Shown: positions 36,426 to 43,874 of the stretch, in pieces | How positions within the stretch are numbered: the first letter of the stretch is position 1 | How the letters are laid out: each line of letters opens with the position of its first letter | Source of the DNA: Sulfolobales archaeon | GTDB lineage: Archaea; Thermoproteota; Thermoprotei_A; Sulfolobales; NBVN01 | Direction of reading: 5' to 3' | Assembly: GCA_025058345.1 (NCBI GenBank) | Contig: JANXEN010000004.1 | Span: forward strand, 114,929 to 178,928 | Length of the DNA stretch: 64,000 bases | Notes under the pieces: model-generated | Database searches by the model: none | Told to the model about the DNA's origin: nothing | Seen by the model: only the letters and a program-made list of their open reading frames with translations | Position numbers and translations under genes: made by a program

Positions 36426-36990
36426 TCCTTTGTGTTAACTCGATTATCAAACCATCAAGAAACGCCATAACGGTCACCTCATATAGGGATGCCAGCGGTG
36501 ATAGAGGTTCATAAATTCCTAGGATTTGCCTTGAGAAGTAGTCCTCCTGAGTTGATACCTTAAGCCTCCCAGGAACCTCAACAACTATGTCCGCGAGGTT
36601 TGCTAGCGGTGAATCGCGGAAACTTGTTAGAGCTATTACTTTAGCTCCTATAGATTTAGCTACTTCAGCTGCATCTATGACGAGTTTAGTTCTTCCCGAA
36701 CCACTTATCGCTATCAATATATCTTTAGGCCTTAGAGCAGGTACAATGGTATCGCCCATCACGAACACCTTATAGCCTAAATGCATTAGCCTCACAGCAA
36801 ATGCTTTACCTATAAGTCCCGACCTACCAACACCTACAATGAGGACCCTTCGACCCTCATCTAAAGCACTTATTAGGACCTCAATCATCGACTCAACCTC
36901 TTCACTTTTAATATATGAGATTGCGTTCAAGACATAGTTAGCTAAGTCCCTCATAGTGTTTACGATATGCTTTTCCCTAAGTTCATCCAA
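36412..36990 (-). CDS. hxlB: 6-phospho-3-hexuloisomerase (SIS domain), copy 2
   Basis: A 192-residue SIS-domain protein closely similar to the copy at 12330-12911. The two share [49 protein letters not shown] and a C-terminal LGIYEPLSPLASLYEVT. The frame opens at TTG 36990 with AGGG upstream; ATG at 36952-36954 aligns with the copy-1 start and is the alternative. Two isomerases in 25 kb without a visible hexulose-phosphate synthase is notable. This one lies next to sugar kinase and aldolase genes. Confidence 0.87.
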   Translation of the reverse strand: MDELREKHIVNTMRDLANYVLNAISYIKSEEVESMIEVLISALDEGRRVLIVGVGRSGLIGKAFAVRLMHLGYKVFVMGDTIVPALRPKDILIAISGSGRTKLVIDAAEVAKSIGAKVIALTSFRDSPLANLADIVVEVPGRLKVSTQEDYFSRQILGIYEPLSPLASLYEVTVMAFLDGLIIELTQRIKKS

Positions 36991-37139
36991 TTTATTTCCC
37001 TATGACTAGATAGGTCAAGAAGTTTTAAAACTATCAGTAAGTAAATCCAGACCTGGCACTTAGTAGCTTAGTTCATTCAGCAATACTTAGGAAAAAGCGT
37101 TTTAAGACTCCCTAAACACTTGATTAGGGGGTATATGAG

Positions 37140-38162
37140 ATGGAATTAAAGCTCGCCTTAATAGGATTCGGAGTTGTTGGGAGGGGTTTTACTGACATCC
37201 TCATTAGGAAGAAGGAATTCCTCCAAAGGAAGTACAACCTTATGGTTAAGTACGTAGGTATCTGCGATATGAAGTATGGGAGTATCGTAAATCATTCTGG
37301 GCTAGATCCCCATAAAGCTTTAGAGGCCGTTAGGGCTGGGAATTCTTTGGAGAAATCTTTTGATGGTGTAAAGGGTTTAAGTCCGGTAGAGTTTATCGAT
37401 GCTAGTGGTGCTGACGTCGTTGTTGAAGCTACTTGGACTAACTTAGATACTGGTGAACCAGCTATAACCCATATAAAGAAAGCTTTAAGTACGGGTAGAC
37501 ATGTAATAACCACTAATAAAGGACCTATAGCACTAGCTTATAGAGAGTTAAGTAATTTAGCTAAAGCTAAGAACGTTAAGCTACTATTCAGCGGTACAGT
37601 CATGAGCGGCACACCCTCTATTAGGACTTTAGTTAGAGGTCTTGCTGGCTGCTACGTCAGTGAGATCGCTGGAATATTAAACGGTACTACGAACTACATA
37701 TTAACTAAGATGGAGGAGGGACTCTCCTTCAATGAGGCTTTAAGAGATGCCCAGCAAAAAGGTTATGCTGAAGCAGACCCTACAATGGATGTAGATGCCT
37801 TAGATCCGTCAGCCAAGATAGTAATACTGGCTAACATAGCTTTCGAAAGCGATCTAAAGCCTAAGGACGTAATTAGGGAAGGCATTAGGAATGTAACTCT
37901 TGAGAACATCAAGGACGCCCTAAGGAGAGGTAAGAGGGTGAAGCTGATTGCTAGGGCGTGGAGTGATGGAAAAAGCGTTAAGGTCAAAGTAACACCTGAG
38001 GAAGTAGATATAAACAGCTTCTTCGGCCAAGTGAAAGGTACGGTAAACGCTGTAATGTTTAGAACCGACTCCTTAGGAGATGTGTATCTCATAGGTAGAG
38101 GAGCTGGCGGTGAGGAAGCTGGTCAAGCGATATTAGCAGATCTAATTGAACTCATTTTATGA
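37140..38162 (+). CDS. hom: homoserine dehydrogenase
   Basis: NAD(P)H-dependent reduction of aspartate semialdehyde to homoserine, for threonine and methionine. The 340-residue protein has the Rossmann motif IGFGVVGRGF, VVEATWTNL, VITTNKGPIAL, the ILNGTTNYIL signature, and the AEADPTMDVDALDPSAKIVILAN substrate domain. There is no C-terminal ACT domain, so no allosteric threonine control is expected from this polypeptide. A TATA-like GTTTTAAGAC at about 37099 and GGGGGT ahead of the ATG mark its own promoter. Confidence 0.94.
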   Translation: MELKLALIGFGVVGRGFTDILIRKKEFLQRKYNLMVKYVGICDMKYGSIVNHSGLDPHKALEAVRAGNSLEKSFDGVKGLSPVEFIDASGADVVVEATWTNLDTGEPAITHIKKALSTGRHVITTNKGPIALAYRELSNLAKAKNVKLLFSGTVMSGTPSIRTLVRGLAGCYVSEIAGILNGTTNYILTKMEEGLSFNEALRDAQQKGYAEADPTMDVDALDPSAKIVILANIAFESDLKPKDVIREGIRNVTLENIKDALRRGKRVKLIARAWSDGKSVKVKVTPEEVDINSFFGQVKGTVNAVMFRTDSLGDVYLIGRGAGGEEAGQAILADLIELIL

Positions 38163-38198
38163 GCATGTTTGAAGGTAGGAACTCATTAAACACTTTAA

Positions 38199-38237
38199 TA
38201 AATATATAAAACTCTTTAACAATCTGTTATAGGAGGT
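38199..38237 (+). promoter_or_regulatory. strong promoter and ribosome site of the ferredoxin gene
   Basis: A TATA-like AAATATATAAAA at about 38200-38211 is followed by a full AGGAGGT ribosome site at 38231-38237, eight bases before the ATG at 38246. The predicted transcription start, about 26 bases after the TATA centre, falls at or just before the ribosome site, giving a very short leader. The combination suggests high expression. Confidence 0.55.
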
Positions 38238-38245
38238 CTTATCAT

Positions 38246-38494
38246 ATGGTTAAATACAAAGTTACTGTAAGTAGGGGATTATGCATAAGTTGTGGAGTAG
38301 CACCAGCAGTATGTCCTGAGATCTTCGAGTTAGGAAGTGATAACGGCAAGAGTAAAGTCGTCGATAAGTACAGTGTTGAGTTAACTGAAGACATCTCAGT
38401 AGGTATCATACCTAAGGAACTATACGAATGTGCTAAAAGTGGAGCTGATTCCTGCCCAGTAAGCGCTATTACTGTAGAGAAAATCGAAGACTAA
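38246..38494 (+). CDS. monocluster ferredoxin lacking one canonical cluster cysteine
   Basis: An 82-residue single-cluster ferredoxin. Cysteines lie at 13, 16, 23, 62 and 70. Aligned on the Pyrococcus-type pattern CxxC/DxxCxxxCP ... CxxxxxxxCP, ligands I, II and IV are C13, C16 and C70. Position III is Ala19 (codon GCA), and C23/C62 match the disulfide pair of that family. A three-cysteine [3Fe-4S] cluster, or recruitment of C23, would be needed. The rest (CPEIFELG, CPVSAI) is ordinary. The promoter and ribosome site are strong, so the protein is probably abundant. Confidence 0.88.
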   Translation: MVKYKVTVSRGLCISCGVAPAVCPEIFELGSDNGKSKVVDKYSVELTEDISVGIIPKELYECAKSGADSCPVSAITVEKIED

Positions 38495-38503
38495 CGCATA
38501 ATT

Positions 38504-38531
38504 AATATTTGGGACTAATATTCTCATTTTT
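38504..38531 (+). terminator. possible terminator after the ferredoxin gene
   Basis: AATATT at 38504-38509 pairs with AATATT at 38517-38522 around a seven-base loop, followed by a T5 run at 38527-38531, ten bases after the ferredoxin stop. Archaeal termination relies mainly on T-runs, so this is a weak candidate. Confidence 0.3.
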
Positions 38532-38606
38532 AGATATTTTCAACCACCTACGTTGTCCAACCCCTTATCCATTAAATCGAATATAAGCTAAACCTACGAT
38601 CATTTA

Positions 38607-39470
38607 ATGGGGATAGCGACGAGAATCGACGACGTCATACATAGCCTCAGTCCCGGTATTAAGGAGAAATTCCTAGCCCTTATTGAATGGTTTAAGCCAT
38701 TTGAAGGTGTTGTAGTTGTTTCATTTTCTGGAGGCTTAGATAGCTCTGTAGTATTGGCTGCAGCCACGTTAGCTAAAGGTGTTGATAAAGTAGTTGCTGT
38801 AACTGCGGTGTCTCCCATCCGTCTTGACGATGATATTAAGTGGGCTAAAACCGTAGTTGATGTTTTGAACGTTAAGCACCTAGTGTTTGAGGTCGACGAG
38901 CTCAGCGACCCTAACTTCGTTGCAAACCCTCCAAATAGGTGCTACTTCTGTAAGAAGTTACTTGCAGGGAAATTACTGGAGATTGCGGGGGATTATGGTG
39001 CTGAGGTAATTGTAGACGGTACTAATGCATCCGACGTCTCCGACTTTAGACCCGGATACTTAGCATTTAAGGAAGTAGGTATTAGAAGTCCCTTACTGGA
39101 ACTCGGTATCACTAAGGATGAGGTTAGGGCTGTAGCGAAGATTCTCGAACTTCCGAACTGGGGTGAGCAGCCGAGGGCTTGCTTAGCTACTAGAATACCC
39201 TACGGTGAACCAATAAGTGCTGAGAAGCTACAAAGGATTAAGGAAGCTGAACGAATTGTAAAGGATATAGTAAAGTTAACTGTTGTTAGAGTTAGAGATC
39301 ATGGAGATGTAGCTAGGATTGAAGTAGGAAACGGTGAGAGACGTAAGTTCTTCGATGAGAGTATTATGGATAGAGTAAATCTAGAACTTAGAAAGTTAGG
39401 CTATAGATACGTTGCACTCGATCTTCAAGGCTATAGAAGCGGCAGCCTCAATGAAGCATTAAGGAAGTAG
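38607..39470 (+). CDS. larE: LarE-type ATP-dependent sulfur transferase (nickel-pincer cofactor synthesis)
   Basis: A 287-residue PP-loop protein. The loop is SGGLDSS at residues 41-47. RCYFCKK (C112, C115) and the RACLATRIPYG segment with C192 match LarE; in Lactobacillus LarE the cysteine of the latter segment is sacrificed as sulfur donor. LarE converts the two carboxylates of the nicotinate-derived cofactor to thiocarboxylates before nickel insertion by LarC. LarB and LarC are not visible in the window, but a LarA-family protein is encoded at 61125-62414. Other LarE-like proteins may act on different acceptors. Confidence 0.85.
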   Translation: MGIATRIDDVIHSLSPGIKEKFLALIEWFKPFEGVVVVSFSGGLDSSVVLAAATLAKGVDKVVAVTAVSPIRLDDDIKWAKTVVDVLNVKHLVFEVDELSDPNFVANPPNRCYFCKKLLAGKLLEIAGDYGAEVIVDGTNASDVSDFRPGYLAFKEVGIRSPLLELGITKDEVRAVAKILELPNWGEQPRACLATRIPYGEPISAEKLQRIKEAERIVKDIVKLTVVRVRDHGDVARIEVGNGERRKFFDESIMDRVNLELRKLGYRYVALDLQGYRSGSLNEALRK

Positions 39471-39471
39471 A

Positions 39472-40650
39472 TCATGAATTTAACGCCTGAGATAGGTCCT
39501 CAATTAAGTCATCAACATCCTCTAAACCTACAGATAACCTTACTAGGTTATCAGTGATTCCCAGTAACTGCCTGTGTTCAGGGTCTACGAACATTGCAGC
39601 TGCCTTAGACGGTATAACTGCCATGGTTTCAGTACCTCCAAGACTGGGCGCTCTCTTAATTAGTCGTAACTTACTGAAAAACCTTAGAACATCGTCATAT
39701 GTTCCCTTCAATCTGAAGCTTAGAACACCTCCGAACAAAGGTCTTTCAAATAACTTCCTAGCGATTGAGTTATAAGGATCTTTAGAGAGTCCTGGATACA
39801 TCACTGCTTCGACCTTTGGATTTTCAGCTAAGTACTCCGCTATTGCTCTAGCTGTATTGCTCTGCCTCTCAAATCTAACTTCAAGTGTTTTCAAACCTCT
39901 CAAAATCATGTATGATTCGAATGGTTGTAGGATACCCCCCAACATCTTCCTCCAATCCCATAGTAACGTTATATCTTCTTTGCGTCCAGCTATGATACCT
40001 CCGACAGCATCGTTATGGCCGCTGAAGTACTTAGTCATGCTGTGGATTATTAGCTTAGCTCCATACTTAGCTGGTTTTAATAAAATGGGGGTTGTGAAGG
40101 TATTATCAACTACTAAGATAGTCTTACTGAGGTCTAGACTCTTATATATGTACTCAACGTCTATGACCTTATTGGTTGGGTTGGTCATGGATTCGATAAA
40201 CACTATGGAGGTCTTCCCATCAACGGAGTTCACTACAGACTCTGCTGAAGGCCACGTCTTCTCGACTTTAACGTTTAATTTAGATGAAATATTGTTCAGC
40301 AATACGAACGTAGTGCTATATAGCTCCATCGGAACTACGACCTTATCCCCCGGTTTTAGGTATGAGAGGAGAGTTGTGGATATTGAGGCCATACCACTAT
40401 TAAATGCTAACGCATCGTCAGTGCATTCAAGCTTTGAGACCACCCTCTCTAAAGCTCTAGTGGTGGGGTTCTCCTCCCTCCCGTATCTGAGGTAGTTGCC
40501 CCTATCTATTAATATGGCGAGATTGCGTTCCAGATCTGTATACTCGTAAATCACTCCTGTGTAGATAGGCGGTATGTGTGAGCCGTAACTGTCTTTATGC
40601 TCATGGCCGTGTATTAAGTTAGTTGATAGTTTGGTCAAAGCACCCATCAC
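39472..40650 (-). CDS. Cys/Met-metabolism PLP enzyme (cystathionine gamma-synthase/lyase-like)
   Basis: A 392-residue fold-type I PLP enzyme. The PLP lysine lies in SMTKYFSGHND, the PLP Asp in VVDNTFTTP, and the family start region STNLIHG and PPIYTGVIYEYTD are present. Members make cystathionine or homocysteine from an acyl-homoserine, or cleave cystathionine or methionine; which reaction applies cannot be told. Homoserine dehydrogenase 1.3 kb away supports a methionine-synthesis role. The gene converges with larE, with one base between the stops. A nine-base-arm palindrome lies in its promoter. Confidence 0.85.
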   Translation of the reverse strand: MMGALTKLSTNLIHGHEHKDSYGSHIPPIYTGVIYEYTDLERNLAILIDRGNYLRYGREENPTTRALERVVSKLECTDDALAFNSGMASISTTLLSYLKPGDKVVVPMELYSTTFVLLNNISSKLNVKVEKTWPSAESVVNSVDGKTSIVFIESMTNPTNKVIDVEYIYKSLDLSKTILVVDNTFTTPILLKPAKYGAKLIIHSMTKYFSGHNDAVGGIIAGRKEDITLLWDWRKMLGGILQPFESYMILRGLKTLEVRFERQSNTARAIAEYLAENPKVEAVMYPGLSKDPYNSIARKLFERPLFGGVLSFRLKGTYDDVLRFFSKLRLIKRAPSLGGTETMAVIPSKAAAMFVDPEHRQLLGITDNLVRLSVGLEDVDDLIEDLSQALNS

Positions 40651-40687
40651 CGTTAAAGGACCTACCTACCTAGTTTTAAGCGTTTAA

Positions 40688-40708
40688 ATTACTTATGAAA
40701 TAAGTAAT
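40688..40708. promoter_or_regulatory. palindrome upstream of the Cys/Met PLP enzyme promoter
   Basis: ATTACTTAT (40688-40696) and ATAAGTAAT (40700-40708) are perfect nine-base arms around GAA. The minus-strand TATA-like TAATTTAAACG overlaps the proximal arm, and the gene starts at 40650. A symmetric site overlapping the TATA/BRE region is a good position for a repressor of a sulfur amino acid gene. Confidence 0.5.
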
Positions 40709-40910
40709 ATTAACGTGGTGTATTTCAGTAATGGTGAATTGTTGCTTCCGGATAATTAATGAGAATCTCTTGGACGTTGATATATTTGAATTTGACTAAT
40801 TAAACTTTCCTATCATCCTACGTATTTAACATTATCATGTAAATTTTACGTGTGGTAACTTAGTAGGTAAGCTTTTAAGTTTACATAGATATGATATTGT
40901 GTGGTGGTAT

Positions 40911-41966
40911 ATGAGTACTTCACGTAGCTCTTCAGGAGTTAGGTTACTCGCCCTCGGATTAATCGTAGGTATCATCGCAGGATTTGCCTTAGGTTGGTAT
41001 TCTAAGCCTGCACCGCCTCCTGCAACTACTACCCATATTAAGTTCACTTTAGATTGGGCTTACCAAGGTCCTCAGGCACCGTTTCTAGTGGCTTTATATA
41101 AGGGATTTTTCGCTGAGGAAGGTCTTTCAGTCACTATTGATAGGGGTTACGGATCCGCTCGAGTCATAAGTGATGTCGCATCCGGACTCTTCGATATGGG
41201 GTTCGGCGACATTAATTCGTTGATCGAATTTAAATCGAATAACCCCGGAGCTAAGGTTAAGATGGTAGCTACAGTTCATGTAGGTTCACCGCTAAGTGTA
41301 GTAACCCTTAAGAGCAGCGGTATCAGCAGTCCTAAAGATCTTGAGGGTAAGAGGTTGGGAGCTCCTGCAGGAGACGCTGCACGGAGGGTTTTCCCAGCTT
41401 ATGCTAGGGTCGTCGGCATAGATCCTACAAAAGTTACTTGGGTAACTATGGATGTAGCTTTAAGGGAGCCTATGCTAGTTAGGGGAGATGTAGATGCAAT
41501 AACAGGCTTCTACTACACATGCATTTTAAATCTCTTAAGCCTCAACATCTCTGAAAGAGATATAGTCACATTTAAGTACGACGCGCACTTACCCCTAATA
41601 GGTAATGGTATAGTTGTGAACGAAGATTTTCTGAAGAATAACCCAGAGGCTGTTAGGAAGTTCATTAAGGCATTCATTAAGGGACTTAAGTACAGTATTC
41701 AAAACCCTGATGAGGCCATAAGTATCCTCACTCAGAGAGATCCCACACTTAATAAGGAAGTAGAGAAGAAGAGGTTGATGATGGCTTTAGAGATAATCAA
41801 CGTTAAGGGAGTTACGGATCGTTATGGCTTCGGATATGTAGAGCCGTCGGTAATTGAGAGGAACATAGATGTTATAGTTTCGGCATTCGGTTTAAGTAGG
41901 AAGCCATCGTTAAGTGAGGTAATTGACTTCAGCTACTTACCTCCTCAAGAGCAGAGATTACCGTAA
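40911..41966 (+). CDS. ABC transporter substrate-binding protein (NMT1/SsuA/TauA-like)
   Basis: A 351-residue extracytoplasmic binding protein from ATG 40911, with GTGGTGG upstream; the frame extends to GTG 40899. An N-terminal membrane anchor (about residues 10-30, VRLLALGLIVGIIAGFALGW) is followed by a Pro/Thr-rich linker. The body HIKFTLDWAYQGPQAPFLVALYKGFFAEEGL and the later NPEAVRKFIKAFIKGLKY are typical of NMT1/SsuA-like proteins. These bind sulfonates, thiamine precursors, riboflavin or nitrate-like ligands; the ligand here is unknown. The ATPase, permease, iron-sulfur protein and aldehyde oxidoreductase follow without gaps. Confidence 0.88.
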   Translation: MSTSRSSSGVRLLALGLIVGIIAGFALGWYSKPAPPPATTTHIKFTLDWAYQGPQAPFLVALYKGFFAEEGLSVTIDRGYGSARVISDVASGLFDMGFGDINSLIEFKSNNPGAKVKMVATVHVGSPLSVVTLKSSGISSPKDLEGKRLGAPAGDAARRVFPAYARVVGIDPTKVTWVTMDVALREPMLVRGDVDAITGFYYTCILNLLSLNISERDIVTFKYDAHLPLIGNGIVVNEDFLKNNPEAVRKFIKAFIKGLKYSIQNPDEAISILTQRDPTLNKEVEKKRLMMALEIINVKGVTDRYGFGYVEPSVIERNIDVIVSAFGLSRKPSLSEVIDFSYLPPQEQRLP

Positions 41967-41967
41967 G

Positions 41968-42735
41968 ATGTGTACGAGCATGGACCCAGTTGTACAGCTA
42001 CGTAAAGTGAGTGTGAGATACGGGAATAGCAATGGTGGTCTAACCGCAGTTGCTGATGTAGATCTTAGCGTAATGCCAGGTGAGGTAGTTAGTATCGTAG
42101 GTAAGAGTGGGTGCGGTAAAACTACACTACTTAAAGTTATTGCTGGGTTGGTGAGGCCTGTAAGCGGTGAGGTATTATTCAACAATAAAGGTGTAAACGG
42201 TTATTCGAAAGGTGTAGGGATGCTTTTTCAATCCCCTCTACTTCTTCCATGGAGAACCGTTATTAAGAACATCTTACTTCCTATTGAGATAATTAATGGT
42301 GATTTAGAGAGTTACTTGAGTAGGGCTTACGAACTTATTGAGAAGACTGGTCTTAAAGGCTATGAAAATAGTTATCCTTGGGAGTTATCGGGAGGTATGC
42401 AGCAGAGAGTAGCTTTATGTAGGGCTTTAATTCATAAACCACCCCTACTCTTACTTGATGAACCCTTCAGCGCGTTAGACGCTATTACTAGGGAGGAGAT
42501 GTGGAACCTACTTCAGGAAGTTATCACATATGAGAAATGCACAACTATCTTAGTAACTCATGATGTGAGGGAGGCTGTACTACTCTCCGACAGAGTAGTT
42601 GTTATGGGCGGTAAGCCTGGGAGAATTAAATCAGAATTAATGATAAACTTTAGAAGGCCTAGAGACCTAATGGTTCAATATACGAAGGAATTCAACGATT
42701 ATGTGGTTATGATTAAAAACTTGATAGGTGATTAG
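41968..42735 (+). CDS. ABC transporter ATPase (SsuB/TauB-like)
   Basis: A 255-residue ATP-binding subunit. Walker A is GKSGCGKTT, the Q-loop FQSPLLLPWR, the signature LSGGMQQR, Walker B LLLLDEP and the switch His TLVTHD. The ATG at 41968 lies one base after the binding-protein stop; a longer in-frame start at 41923 would overlap that gene and is less likely. It powers the importer with its neighbours. Confidence 0.93.
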   Translation: MCTSMDPVVQLRKVSVRYGNSNGGLTAVADVDLSVMPGEVVSIVGKSGCGKTTLLKVIAGLVRPVSGEVLFNNKGVNGYSKGVGMLFQSPLLLPWRTVIKNILLPIEIINGDLESYLSRAYELIEKTGLKGYENSYPWELSGGMQQRVALCRALIHKPPLLLLDEPFSALDAITREEMWNLLQEVITYEKCTTILVTHDVREAVLLSDRVVVMGGKPGRIKSELMINFRRPRDLMVQYTKEFNDYVVMIKNLIGD

Positions 42736-42738
42736 GCA

Positions 42739-43500
42739 GTGAGGAGTAAGAAGGTTAAGATAATTAACCCAATACTCACTCTACTTACCATAGGGGTCTT
42801 TTGGGAGTTTGTAGTTAGGACTTTAAATATACCTAATTACGTCCTGCCATCACCTTCCACCATATTCTCTACAGCCGCCAAGTATTCCCTCTACTTAGCG
42901 TTTAACTTATTGGATACCTTAGTAGCTGCTCTGATGGGTTTAGCTATAGCTGCGGTTTTCTCACTTGCCTTAAGTCTCCCACTAGCTTATAGTGAGGTTA
43001 TCAGAGATTCCATATATCCATTAATAACTGGCTTTAACGCTATTCCGAGGGCTGCTTTAGTGCCGTTACTTGCCCTTTGGTTTGGTTTAGGGGCTGTTCC
43101 GAAGGTACTTACTGCCTTCCTAATAGCTTTCTTCCCAATACTAGTTCCTACTCTAACAGCCATGATTACTATGGAGAAAGAGCTTTGGGAGATGCTTCAA
43201 TCATTCGGCGCTAGTAAGGGACAGATCTTAACTAAGGTAGCTGTCCCGAGAGCTATGCCCTATTTCTTGAGCTCGCTTCATATGGGGTTAACTAGCGCTT
43301 TCGTCGGTGCAGTAATCGCTGAGATGGTAGCGTCTGATAAGGGGTTAGGTTACGTAATACTTTCGTCGACATCTAGGCTGGACACTCCATTAGCGTTCGC
43401 TTGCTTAATTTTATTAGCCTTAACAACCTTCGTAATATCTAAGGTATTAAGTATGGTTGAAAGGAGGGTTGTGAAATGGGCTTACAGAGTAAACATTTAA
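42739..43500 (+). CDS. ABC transporter permease (SsuC/TauC-like)
   Basis: A 253-residue permease with about six membrane helices. The EAA-loop region reads EMLQSFGASKGQILTKVAVPRAMPYFLSS in the cytoplasmic loop that contacts the ATPase. VLPSPSTIF near the N-terminus is typical of SsuC/TauC proteins. GTG start three bases after the ATPase stop. The 3' end overlaps the iron-sulfur protein gene by 25 bases. Confidence 0.92.
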   Translation: MRSKKVKIINPILTLLTIGVFWEFVVRTLNIPNYVLPSPSTIFSTAAKYSLYLAFNLLDTLVAALMGLAIAAVFSLALSLPLAYSEVIRDSIYPLITGFNAIPRAALVPLLALWFGLGAVPKVLTAFLIAFFPILVPTLTAMITMEKELWEMLQSFGASKGQILTKVAVPRAMPYFLSSLHMGLTSAFVGAVIAEMVASDKGLGYVILSSTSRLDTPLAFACLILLALTTFVISKVLSMVERRVVKWAYRVNI

Positions 43501-43874
43501 GGATAGACCATAAACTTTGCACTGATTGCGGTATATGTGAGCTCGTATGCAGCTTCATGAAATTTAAGCTCTTCAACCCTAAGATATCTCTAATAAAGAT
43601 AAATTATAATTACGAGCTAGGGGTCTTAGAAAGAGCCGTAATATGTAATCAGTGTGGGACGTGTCTGAAGGTATGTCCTACAGGAGCACTCCACATCGCT
43701 AACGGATTCATTAACTTAAACCACAGCATATGCAGTTCATGTCTCGCATGTGTTGAGGTCTGCCCTAATGACGCGTTCGTAGTTGTTGATGGTAAGCCCT
43801 ATAAGTGTGATTTATGTGGAGGCAGTCCTCAATGCGTTAAGTACTGCACTAGGGGTGCCCTCAACGTCTCTTAA
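43476..43874 (+). CDS. 4Fe-4S ferredoxin-type protein paired with aldehyde oxidoreductase
   Basis: A 132-residue protein with CTDCGICELVC, CNQCGTCLKVCP, CSSCLACVEVCP and CDLCGGSPQCVKYC, enough for about four [4Fe-4S] clusters. Its arrangement resembles the electron-transfer partners of AOR-family enzymes and HycB-like subunits. The ATG at 43476 lies inside the permease 3' end but has AGGAGG eight bases upstream, which supports the overlap. The oxidoreductase start overlaps its 3' end by 20 bases, so the two are translationally linked. Confidence 0.87.
   Translation: MGLQSKHLRIDHKLCTDCGICELVCSFMKFKLFNPKISLIKINYNYELGVLERAVICNQCGTCLKVCPTGALHIANGFINLNHSICSSCLACVEVCPNDAFVVVDGKPYKCDLCGGSPQCVKYCTRGALNVS

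Noticed and set aside
40732-40800. A 22-codon ORF (MVNCCFRIINENLLDVDIFEFD) in the gap upstream of the ABC transporter.
   Set aside because: No ribosome site, no neighbour coupling and AT-rich composition; indistinguishable from chance.
40838-40851. Imperfect palindrome GTAAATTTTAC before the ABC transporter promoter.
   Set aside because: Arms of five bases in AT-rich DNA are too short to separate from chance.
43783-43854. An upstream extension of the aldehyde oxidoreductase frame from 43783.
   Set aside because: The extension does not resemble the family N-terminus and lies deep inside the iron-sulfur gene; GTG 43855 gives the expected start.
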